Source: Rapana venosa (taxonomy: Eukaryota; Mollusca; Gastropoda; Neogastropoda; Muricidae). From it: a DNA stretch of 64,000 nucleotides. Under the pieces are notes generated by a model. The model searched no databases. It worked only from the letters and a program-made list of their open reading frames with translations, and was not told the DNA's origin. A program made the position numbers and the translations under genes. Shown here piece by piece: positions 45,416 through 54,946 of this stretch. Position 1 is the first letter of the stretch. Every line of letters starts with the position of its first letter. The DNA is taken from the NCBI GenBank assembly GCA_028751875.1, contig CM054155.1, positions 52,282,971-52,346,970 of the forward strand, given 5' to 3'.

Positions 45416-45739
45416 AGTTTACCTTCCTGTATGTTAGTTGAACGGGTATTGCAAAAATGAATGGCTTTAAGCTGTGATCTTTTGTTTAGAGCAAAAGCTG
45501 CATGGTTGTTTATATAAAAAAAAATTACTTGCGATATCATAATTTCGTTTTAAAAATTCAATGTATATGTAGTATTGTTTTACTTTGATGCGGTGTTAGG
45601 CTTGATATGAGATTTTTGATGAAATGGATGGTGTAAGATGATATTTCACACTCAGAATATTGATATGCGAGAGTGATTTGCAGGCACCGTTCTACTAGTA
45701 CTGCTTTCTTTTCAAAACGGGACTATTGCAAATCAAACA

Positions 45740-45937
45740 GTGGAGGCTGACTCTTGCAGTACTTTGAACTTGACAGAGGAGAAATTCAGTAAGAAAGATG
45801 ATATTTGTGGTCTCCGAATAAGTTTTGCTGTTGAAATTGAAAGAAAACCCCAAAGAACAAAACCATTTTCTGTTGAACATTTTTGGAAATTTTCAAAATG
45901 GACCTGCAGATATCAAACTTGCATAGAAGAGAAGTAG
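45740..45937 (+). CDS. Hypothetical ORF or exon, 65 codons
   Basis: The open frame contains LTEEKFSKKDDICGLRISFA and VEHFWKFSKWTCRYQTC, with an even amino-acid mix and no repeat. Flanking splice sites are weak and I recognise no family. Confidence 0.2.
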   Translation: MEADSCSTLNLTEEKFSKKDDICGLRISFAVEIERKPQRTKPFSVEHFWKFSKWTCRYQTCIEEK

Positions 45938-46364
45938 TGCAATATCTATTTTGATAGCTATATGTATTAGATTTTTGTGATTAAAACAATCACCTAACAT
46001 TGCATAGAATCAGTGCATGGCATGTTAAAATGTGCGTTTTCTTCATTTTTCTCCTGTGATGAATAATGAATAACTGAATGAATCCCAATCCCCCATGGGA
46101 GTGCCATGGGCTTTTTCACAGTTCATAAACCACATAACTCCGCTGGGACTCTTATAAAACCAAACCAGCCAAAACAAAATGAAACCTGAAAGTTTTGTGC
46201 TAAAAATTTTCCTTTTCTGTCACTCTCCTTGTTTGCTGTGTTTTTCTTCGCCTTTCTGTCATCTCTCTTGCTTATTTTCTGCCTCTCTACTTTATTCTCC
46301 TGCCTTTTCTCGAGCAAATCGGACAAATATTTCTCTGTTCTTTCACTTGATGTGACATTTTGCC

Positions 46365-46800
46365 AGTATTGTTGTGTTCTGGTGACCAGGTAGTGATATT
46401 GTAAACCCTGTGATAGACACAAGATGTTCATTCTGCATTGGCATTTGCCCATATGGCAGTTTTCTTATGTACTGGCCTGTGTTTGTACATTGAATTGTTC
46501 ATGATCCTTTTCTCCGCTATTTTATAACCTGGGGATGATGCATTAGGCTGCATGGCTGGGGCCATCATCACAGGCTGATTTGATAGGTCTTAAGGAATAA
46601 AATAGTTCAGGTATTTTGTCAGTTCCTTTATGGGTTTTCCTTTTATTCAGATTGACTGTGTTAGATATTTGAAGGTATTGGATATCGTTGATGTTGAACT
46701 TGAGGTGAATGTTATTGGAGTTGCTGAAACTGATAGCAAGTGACAGCCCTGATGTGGCCTTCATGGTCAGTAGGGCCGTAAAGAGTATGGAATAAAATGA
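46365..46800 (+). repeat. Unclassified interspersed repeat R (copy 2)
   Basis: The uninterrupted partner of 39345-40145. The end motif GTGACAGCCCTGATGTGGCC is also the tail of the family-C SINE at 34727. Confidence 0.65.
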
Positions 46801-47194
46801 AATCAGTGGTAGCTCATGTCTGACTCTAGTTTGTGTTTGAAATCAGTTAGTCTTCACCGGACACTAGAAACATTTCCTTGTGTCTAAACACAGATTTTGG
46901 AATAAAGAACTTGACTTGATACCCTTCATAGGTTATTTTGGTTTAGTATGTAGCAAGAAGGCTTAGTTTTCTTTCTTTAATTTGCTTTCAGAGATGATGT
47001 CAAATACTAAGGTGTCCTGCTATATGAATAGGTGGACATACCTGCAAAAAATACAGGCTACATATCTTTATAGTGAAATTATGTAGACTTTTAGAACACA
47101 CAAAATTATGATAGTTCTTTTGTGCTTGTGTGATAGTGTGCATGTATGTTTCTGACAGAAATTATCAAAAATATCTTTAAAAGTGAACTATTTA

Positions 47195-47240
47195 ATTGCC
47201 CTTCATGGGATGATTAAAGTGTTTTTGACTTGACTTGACT
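47195..47240 (+). repeat. Retroelement tail with (ACTTG)n
   Basis: TTGCCCTTCATGGGATGATT then AAAGTGTTTTTGACTTGACT, identical to 30190-30250. Only the 3' end remains. Confidence 0.65.
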
Positions 47241-48155
47241 ATTTAAAATTGAAAGGTTTTTCTATACTTGATAAGCAGAATTGCAAATAATTTTTGTAGA
47301 AAAGTGAACCAAAACTTGTATGTATCAAAATTGCTGTTAAACTTCATCAGATTGATAGGTAATTGTTTTTTTCTTCATTGTTTGTGTTTCTATTGTTGTC
47401 ATCATTGTTTTATGGGATTTTTTGGTTTTGTTGTTTTTTGTGCCTTGTTGGCTTGTTTATTTTGTTTTTATGAGTTTTTAGTGACATTTCTGGAAAAAAA
47501 AGAGTCATATTGTTTATATGTAATACTGAAAATATGGTTTAGTATGAATATCAGTAATACGGATGTATGTTTGCAGATAGTATGTGTTTGATGGCAAGTT
47601 GGTAGTCTACACAGTCAAAAGTGAAAACTCACCGAGAAATCATACATTTCATGAGACTGTTATAGTTATACATATTTAACATTTGAAAACTATAAGATTT
47701 GAACAGTTATCTACTACGCTGAAGTTGGATGCGCTGGGCATGACTTGTCAGGTGCTTAACGGCAGCGCAGCGCATTTTTGCTCTTATGACATGCAACGGT
47801 AGTTGCTCTGTGAGTGCTGGGTGATGAAGAAGAATGTTGCCAGTAATAGTATAATTATTATGTGCTGACTGATGCTCTCCTTTCCTATCGCTCTGTGATG
47901 GGTCATTGCACGGACATCTCTGTCTCTTGGGCAACTTGTGCTAGGTGGAGCCCAACTCTCTCCAGGTACAGGATGCATGCTGGTATGTTAGTGTTTCTGT
48001 AATCAACCGAATTGTGACATGAATTACAGGGTATTTAACGTGCATAATTGATCTTCTGCTTACAGACATCCACAGATATAATCATATTTGGAGTTATTTG
48101 GAAGATTGTCAAATTTGAAGAACATTGACTGCTGTGGATGTGATCACATTGAGAA
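47241..48155. other. Non-coding sequence
   Basis: No supported gene. T-rich at 47340-47480. Confidence 0.4.
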
Positions 48156-48159
48156 TCTA

Positions 48160-48972
48160 TTGTGTTGTATTGTATTGCATCATACTGTATTGTATTGCTC
48201 TGTAATGCACTTTATTGTATTGTACTGTATAGTGTTGTATTGTACTCTATTGTGTTGTACTGTATATTATTGTATTGTACTGTATAGTGTTGTATTGTAC
48301 TCTATTGTGTTGTACTGTATAGTGTTGTATTGTACTGTGTAGTGTTGTATTGTACTCTATTGTGTTGTACTGTATATTATTGTATTGTACTGTATAGTGT
48401 TGTATTGTACTCTATTGTGTTGTACTGTATAGTGTTGTATTGTACTCTATTGTGTTGTACTGTATATTATTGTATTGTACTGTACTGTATTGCATTGGTT
48501 TACGTTGCATTATACTTTACTGTATTGCATTGTATTACGTTGCATTATACTGTACTGTATTGCATTGCATTACGTTGCATTATACTGTACTGTATTGCTT
48601 TGCATTACGTTGTATTATACTGTACTGTACTGTGTTTATAGCATTTTCAGTCATAGCAGCACACAATCGGAGACTGTTTTCCCAGGCAGAGCCTGCCAGC
48701 ACAAGAGCATCACCCCTCATTGTTGTCTGTCTTTTTCCCGTCTGTATTTGCATTTCTTTTCCCATGAAAACAATTATATCTTCTGCAGAATTTTGCCAAG
48801 GGACAATTCTCTTAATATACCTCAGGTTGTTTTACATGGGAAAAGTGTGTGCTGCACAGGGCACTGTGTTTATGGTCAGTTGTGGGTTGTGAACAAGTTG
48901 GGGTTCAAACGAGAAGGGAACCGGCAAATTCTTGTTGTTTAGCTGGCCGGATGACCTCTGCGTCACTGGCCC
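48160..48972 (-). repeat. Diverged family-A SINE with a ~480-bp expanded tail
   Basis: 48640-48972 is a worn minus-strand family-A copy (TCTGCAGAATTTTGCCAAGG, GACAATTCTCTT). The adjoining 48160-48640 is built of TATTG/TACTG/TGTTG pentamers, the family's tail expanded into a minisatellite with a ~45-bp higher-order period (for example TGTACTCTATTGTGTTGTAC repeated). Confidence 0.75.
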
Positions 48973-49147
48973 AAAATGTGCAGTGGTCAATGACTAGACA
49001 GTTGTATTGTTTCCGGGCCCAAAAGGAGCGTGTTGTCAATGGTTCTCCACTCACTTTCTTCTTCTTCCTCAGTAGCCCGGTTTTTTAGAACGAAGTTTAA
49101 GTTATTGAACGCGATGTAGATAATTGAATTACTAAGAAGCTATGGAC

Positions 49148-49402
49148 TGTCATCGGTTCCCACCGGCACAAAATGGCCTACTCTTACGAAAAGCGGAACA
49201 GGATTTAACTTGTGTGCAAGATGTTCTGCGTGCGTGCGTTCGCACACGGGGCCTCAGTTTATAGTCTCATCCAAAGGACTTTTGGGGAGAGTGCAGTCTG
49301 CACTGATGTTAACTCCAGGGAAAATATCCTCTTGAACGGGATTCGAACCCAGGTCATCAGATTGTGAGCGCAATGTTCTAACCACTAGGCTATCCCGTCC
49401 CC
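49148..49402 (-). repeat. tRNA-derived SINE, family B (head and body)
   Basis: Minus-strand head GGACGGGATAGCCTAGTGGT, box B GGGTTCGAATCCCG, and the AACATCAGTGCAGACTGCAC body. The tail is truncated. Confidence 0.87.
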
Positions 49403-49511
49403 TTGTCTTCAGGAGGTCTGCCCATTGTCCTCAGCTGAAACATTCCCACTTCAGAGCAGCTCATTTTCTTTGTGCATCTTTTTGTGTTATGACCAAGGAT
49501 TTTGAATGTGA

Positions 49512-49514
<3 letters not shown>

Positions 49515-49549
<35 letters not shown>

Positions 49550-49580
49550 ACACGCAGGCGCACACACACACAGGCACGCG
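49515..49580. repeat. (AC)n microsatellite
   Basis: An AC run with AGGC interruptions. The stretch 49600-50237 holds no recognised gene; an AATAAA with a CT-rich follow-up at 49876 may be another LINE 3' end. Confidence 0.9.
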
Positions 49581-50237
49581 CATGAGTGAGTGCATGTACG
49601 AGTGTATGTTCTGTTTGTCTTTCTGTCTGTATGTATGTATGTATATATATATGTATATATAAACTGTATCTATTTATGCAATGGGTAGTAGTAGTGTGTT
49701 TGTGCATGTATGACTGTTAATAATGATATGTGGTTTCACCCAAGGTTGTCTTTTACAAATACTTCTATGGTTCATGACTGATGATTAGCATTCTGATTGA
49801 TGGAAGGCAGTACAGAAAAATGGGCATGTATTTCTGATTCAAAAAGTCAGTATGTACCTACCATTCTATTTTTCAATAAAGACATTTTTTACAGTCTGTG
49901 TTTGACTCTGTCCCTCTCCCTCCCTATAATTATATATTTGACAAAAATCATTTTTATGAGAATAAAGTGCTAATTGCACTTGCTTTTCTCCACTATATTT
50001 TCTCAATTACATAGTATACATTACATAGAATAGCATCTCCTCTGAGATCCAAGTAAAGGCCATTTTACTTCAGCATCTACTGGCTGTGTCGGCACTTAAA
50101 GTGTCTGGCAATGTTCCGGTTGTCATTGCTAACCAGCTAAGACAGGCCCAGTGGCTGGGTACAGGCTTTATGCTCTCCCTTGCGTCCTTTTCTTTTATTA
50201 AAAGGATCCTCAAACATAAGGCACACAGATTCACTAA

Positions 50238-50520
50238 ATAATAATAATAATAATAATAATAATGTATGGAATTTATATAGCGCTGAATCTTGTCAAGCAA
50301 CAAATCAAAGCGCTCAGACAATGGAATAAGCACTCATGTGCCTTTTTTTCTTTTTTACATCAGTTCCCGTGTGTATGCGGTTTTGTAAATTTTGTCATCT
50401 GTTCCCACCGGCACACAATTGCCTGCTCTTTCGAAAAACGGAACAGGATTTAATGTGTGCGCAAGATGTTCTGCATGTGTTCGCACACAAAGCCTCGGTT
50501 TATAGTCTCATCGGAAGGAC
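50238..50520 (-). repeat. Family-B SINE, 3' part
   Basis: (TAA)n, GTATGGAATTTATATAGCGC, and the body up to GTTTATAGTCTCATCGGAAG. The tRNA-like head is missing. Confidence 0.87.
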
Positions 50521-50608
50521 ATTGTAATGTTCTTCTGTAGTTGCTTTTTCTACAACATTTATTTCAAGCACATTTTCCCCTCTCTTTCTGTTTCATCTTT
50601 TGCTGGCA

Positions 50609-50736
50609 GTGGTGGTAGGCCTCAAGACTATGCACCTGTGCTTAGGGCTGCAACAGACAACGGCCAGGAGCAAAAGCTCCGTCAGCTCAGGCCAAAGGCC
50701 TGGTCCTTACCCAATAATTTACCAGATGTGCTTTAA
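50609..50736 (+). CDS. Candidate terminal exon, unknown gene
   Basis: A pyrimidine-rich run and TTGCTGGCAG precede a frame reading GGRPQDYAPVLRAATDNGQE, QKLRQLRPKAWSLPNN, LPDVL, then TAA. Composition and the good acceptor favour a real exon. A second overlapping frame is longer but hydrophobic and less convincing. No upstream exon was identified. Confidence 0.3.
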
Positions 50737-51228
50737 AGATTTCTTTTTTTTTGAGCCACGATTTTTTAAAGTATTAAATTTGACAAAAATCATTTTCATG
50801 ATGAGAATGAAGTTGTAATTGGTGACTTACACTTATTTTTCTTCTCTATAATTCTCAGTTATATGTATGTGTGAAAACTGCAATACATGAGAAAAGAAGA
50901 TGTGCAAATTTATTCGTGCTTTTGCGTCTCTTTCTTTCTCTCTCTTTTTCTTGTACACACGCGCGTGCGTGCACACATTTTGTTTAGTAGTGTATATTAC
51001 ACTGAGGTGAATAGAAGAAAGATCCATTCGACCATCCATGCACATACACACAGTTATATGCAAACACATTTTATATACACAAATACGTTCAAAACATACA
51101 TGTTCTAATGCATACAGACGCACAGACAGACCTATTTACATACATATATACATACATGCATGAAGATATGAAGGCATAAATACATGCATGTTGTTGACAT
51201 GTTTTGATATGTTCACTACTTAATGATT

Positions 51229-51440
51229 AACATGTACATTCATTTACACTTTAAAAAGAAAGACTCCAACTGTCCGCTCTACAAAAGGACCCCCATCATG
51301 TGATGAATTAAACAACAGTATCAGCATCAAAAAGCGTGTAGTACTCTGTGATGTAAACCACACATCAATTGACATAACAGGCACATTACTCTGGGCCTTG
51401 AGTAGTAAAAGCGAGGTCTTTAAGATCAACAAAGAGGGAT
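51229..51440 (+). CDS. Open frame of 70 codons without ATG, unknown
   Basis: Reads KRKTPTVRSTKGPPSCDELN, NSISIKKRVVLCDVNHTSID and ITGTLLWALSSKSEVFKINK before TAG. Balanced composition suggests it may be or have been coding, but no splice acceptor or family is evident. Confidence 0.2.
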
Positions 51441-51763
51441 AGAAATACTTTTCTTTTTAAAATCCATAAGGTAAACCATGTGTGAGACTTAAACATTGTC
51501 AAAAAGTCTAGACCTGTAGCCAGTTTGACCTAAAAAGGAAACCATGTATACTTATTGTAAAAATAATAGTGCCTTCTGCCATGTACTTTATTTCAATGAT
51601 ACATACAGTTTAGCACAGAGCACAGCATTGTTCATGAGTCAGTTTACCACAACAGGTGAAAACTATAGGGCATGTACAACTACAGTGACGAGCTGTACAC
51701 TGTGTGATGTTGAACCTTGGTAGGCTTAGTAAGAAAGGGCACACAGTACCTTAGCTGTGTTGT

Positions 51764-51960
51764 AAGGTAAAAGGTAAAGGTGTCCCTTAACCTATATTAA
51801 GGTCGTAGGGGAGCAAGGCGTCAGAGACCTCTAGGGCCAGTGTATTGAGGGCGGCGCCCATCTCCTCTCCCTCGATGCTTTACCTTCCCTGACCCTAAAG
51901 AGGGCAGGTACCCATTTACAGCTGGGTGAACTGGGGCAACTGTACTGAAGCCAGCGCGAG
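51764..51960 (-). repeat. Family-C SINE, 5'-truncated (copy 3)
   Basis: Minus-strand TAAATGGGTACCTGCCCTCT, AGGAGATGGGCGCCGCC and GGGACACCTTTACCTTTTAC. The tRNA/5S head is missing. Confidence 0.85.
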
Positions 51961-52500
51961 CTGTGTTGTAGCCTAGGCCTAATAGGCCAATAGGCTAATG
52001 ATGAAAACACTTGAGAATGGATGACAAGGAAAGCAGGCCATGGGCCCAGCTTACCAGGCCAACAGCAATGAAGGCCACTTGCCGCTGGACACAAGGAAGG
52101 AGGGATGCCCCCAGCACACACCTGGAAGTGTTACAGCACAAAGGTCCAACAACAGTCCACCACGTCACCACATCACAGCTCTTTGCTGGAGACCACATAT
52201 TAATTTTGTAACGAAATTGTTAATATCTCACATTTGCACAGATTTTTATAACCAAAAAATTAATATTTTGTTTACTAATGAAGACTGATTCCTTTTGTAT
52301 AATTTTCAAATGAAGTACATTTGATTAACTATTAAAAACACACCTTCTCTGGAGAGCCTCTCCTGGCATGTCTCACTCCTAGGCCAGCGTGGTGTGTGTT
52401 TGTGTGTGTGTGTGGCATACTCGGCGCAACTATGAGTGGGTAGGTGATTGAGAGAAGTTGGAAGTAAAATAAACTGAAAATAGGGAGGAGTTTTTAGTCC
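51961..52500. other. Non-coding sequence
   Basis: No supported gene. A 66-codon frame at 52011-52211 has no recognised motif. Confidence 0.4.
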
Positions 52501-52519
52501 AGCTCTCTATTCTTTCCCT

Positions 52520-52531
52520 CCACCACCACCC

Positions 52532-52564
<33 letters not shown>

Positions 52565-52849
52565 AGTTCTATGTGGCTGTTCCTTTTGTTTATTTTAGAG
52601 TTTTGTTTATTATAGATCTATGTGACTGATTGCTTCTTTTGTTTGTTTGTTTCTCTATTTTGCTTCTTTCTTTTTTCCCTCTATCTTCCTTAGCTTTTTC
52701 CTTGTTTGTGTGTGTATGTGTGTGTTTATTAATTAATTTATTTATTGCCGATGTCTTGATGAAGCTAACAAACAAATGTTCCATGTACATTTGAAGTGAG
52801 ATTTTTACTTTGATACAGAGGGGTACAGGAAGTGAGACAGCTCATGCCC

Positions 52850-52916
<67 letters not shown>

Positions 52917-53405
52917 GTTTACTGTGTGTGCTGATTTTTTTTTTTACCTCTCAGAAGCTCATTCATATTTCAGTACTCAGTCATTCTATACAAAGACAAA
53001 AAGTAGTACACATCGGTATCATCTATTCCCCCCCCCCCCTCCACCCAACACAGAGACAATGATACCATGCCTTGGATGTAGGCAGAGTACACCAAAAATA
53101 GATATCTTCTGTCTCTGCCTGTCTGTCTGTATCTCTCTAAAACACACACACACATGCATGGACACACACATATACATACCATGCACATACACATGCACAC
53201 ACACATTCACCCCCCCCCCCCCACACACACACACATTTAGTTTGCACAAAAACATGCATGCACCTGCACGCGCACACACACACACACACACATTCACACA
53301 CACACACGCGTGCATGCACACACCCAGGGGGGGCGGGGGGAGCAAATGCACTGCTTATTCAATGTACCATCTGAAAATAAAAGTTTGACTTTGACTTTGA
53401 ATGCA

Positions 53406-53440
<35 letters not shown>
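52520..53440. repeat. Cluster of (AC)n, (AG)n and (CA)n microsatellites
   Basis: (AC)n at 52533-52562, (GA)n at 52851-52912, AC-rich at 53140-53310 and (AC)n at 53408-53440. A short retroelement tail, ATAAAAGTTTGACTTTGACT, lies at 53376-53400. Confidence 0.9.
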
Positions 53441-53441
<1 letters not shown>

Positions 53442-53659
53442 ATTTTCTGCCTCAATCTCTGAAAAGTATAGGCCTTTCAATTCATGGACCCCCCACAGCT
53501 TAGCAGGGACAAAAAAATCTCAGTCCTGGCGTCATTCTAATGTCATAATGGCCATGGCCTCTTTGACAGTCTGGGTGTATACACACCCACAGACTACTGG
53601 GAGGTTATGGGCTTATTAAGTCACTTTAAAAAAAACCTACAAACAAACAGTTCTTTGTG

Positions 53660-54385
53660 GATGTGTAGGGCATATGTTTATTGACAGAGTCACGAAATTT
53701 CAGCACAGTAGTGTTAACAGTTCCCCAGTTATAGAGCAAAATATAGGGGTCTGGGTGAAAATTCACCCACGAGGTATGGGGAAGGTTAAGGAGAGTAACA
53801 AAAAAGAAGAAGAAGAAGAAGGTGAAGAAGAAGAAGAAGAAGAAGGTGAAGAAGAAGAAGAAGAATATGATGATGATGATGATGATAATGATGATGATGA
53901 TGTTGTTGATGATGATGAAGATGATGACGATGATGATGATAATGAAGAAGAAGATGATGATGATGAAGAAGAGGGAGAAAAGAAGAAGAGGAACAGAAGA
54001 AGAAAAACGCAAAGAAAAATTTGAAGAAGAAAAGAAGAAGAAGAAGAATGCAAAGAATGCCGAGAATGCGAAAAAAAAAAAAAAAAAAAGAAGAATGCAA
54101 AGAACAAGAATGTGAATGCAAAGAAGAAGAATGCAAAGAAGAAGAAGAGTGCAAAGAATGCAAAGAAGAAGAAGAAGAAGAATGCGGAGAAAAGGAAAAA
54201 AGAAGAAGAATGCGGAGAAGAATGCGAAGCAGAATGCAGTGAAGAAGAAGAAGAGCAAGAACAAGGAGAAATTAAAGGAGAAAGTGTTATTGTCTATCAT
54301 GATCGTCTTTGCTGACAGCAGGAGGAAGTGTGGGTTTACTGTCCAACACAGCCACCGCTCTGTCGTGTCTACCTAGTTGACTGTC
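53660..54385 (-). other. Likely 3' UTR of the minus-strand gene, GAA/GAT-rich
   Basis: Downstream of the stop at 54386 on the minus strand. The plus strand is (GAA)n and (GAT)n at 53800-54250, so Asp/Glu- and Lys-rich frames arise without being genes. The first AATAAA on the minus strand is at 53682-53677. Confidence 0.4.
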
Positions 54386-54787
54386 CTAGATGGCCGCTGA
54401 TCTGACACTGACCGAGGGAGATACTGCAACCAGTTCTTTATATTGTGGCGAAACTGGGTCAAGGTCTTCCAGGTTAGGTTTTTTATATTGTGGCGAAATT
54501 GGGTCAAGGTCTTCCAGGTCAGGTTTTTTATATTGTGGCGAAATTGGGTCAAGGTCTTCCAGGTCAGGTTTTTTATATTGTGGCGAAATTGGGTCAAGGT
54601 CTTCCAGGTCAGGTTCTTTATATTTTGGCGTAATTGGGTCAGGGTCGTTCTGGTCACCAGCATAACTTCCAGAGCGGCTGACTTTGTTAGCAGCATCGAC
54701 ACTGGAGGAAGAGCTCGAGGAAATAACGGCTGGTTTGTTGTTGTCCAGAGCCTTCTTCAGTTGGTCGATTTGTGTCCTGGACTCTTC
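54386..54787 (-). CDS. Last coding exon of an unidentified gene with 15-residue repeats
   Basis: On the minus strand an acceptor (TTTCAG, 54793-54788) opens a 133-residue frame to a TAG at 54388-54386. It starts EESRTQIDQLKKALDNN, a short charged coiled-coil-like helix, then a seven-serine run, SVDAANKVSRSGSYAGDQND, and four tandem repeats of PDLEDLDPISPQYKK (the last PNLEDLDPVSPQYKE). It ends ELVAVSPSVSVRSAAI. The 45-bp repeats are nearly identical in DNA, so the expansion is recent and in frame. Each repeat has a Ser-Pro followed by Lys, a possible proline-directed kinase site. I do not recognise the protein. There is no ATG at its start because it is a 3' exon. Earlier exons must lie to the right, beyond the LINE or outside the window. 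Confidence 0.6.
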   Translation of the reverse strand, partial: EESRTQIDQLKKALDNNKPAVISSSSSSSVDAANKVSRSGSYAGDQNDPDPITPKYKEPDLEDLDPISPQYKKPDLEDLDPISPQYKKPDLEDLDPISPQYKKPNLEDLDPVSPQYKELVAVSPSVSVRSAAI

Positions 54788-54829
54788 CTGAAAGCAAGAA
54801 GCTATCAGTCATGGTTTGCCTGCACACTG

Positions 54830-54872
54830 GCTCTCTCTCTCTCTCTCTCTTGAAAAAAAACACAAAACCCCA

Positions 54873-54942
<70 letters not shown>
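54830..54942. repeat. (TC)n microsatellite, left flank of LINE
   Basis: Two TC runs, the longer at 54881-54942, directly abutting the LINE 5' end. On the minus strand this is (GA)n within the intron upstream of the last exon. Confidence 0.95.

Positions 54943-54946
<4 letters not shown>

Noticed and set aside
52810..53388. 192-codon plus-strand frame
   Set aside because: Mostly (GA)n and (AC)n microsatellite translated as Glu-Arg and Thr-His runs.
53674..54315. Asp/Glu-rich and Lys-rich frames resembling an acidic nuclear protein
   Set aside because: They arise from (GAA)n and (GAT)n repeats; the adjacent minus-strand exon better explains the coding signal and makes this its likely 3' UTR.
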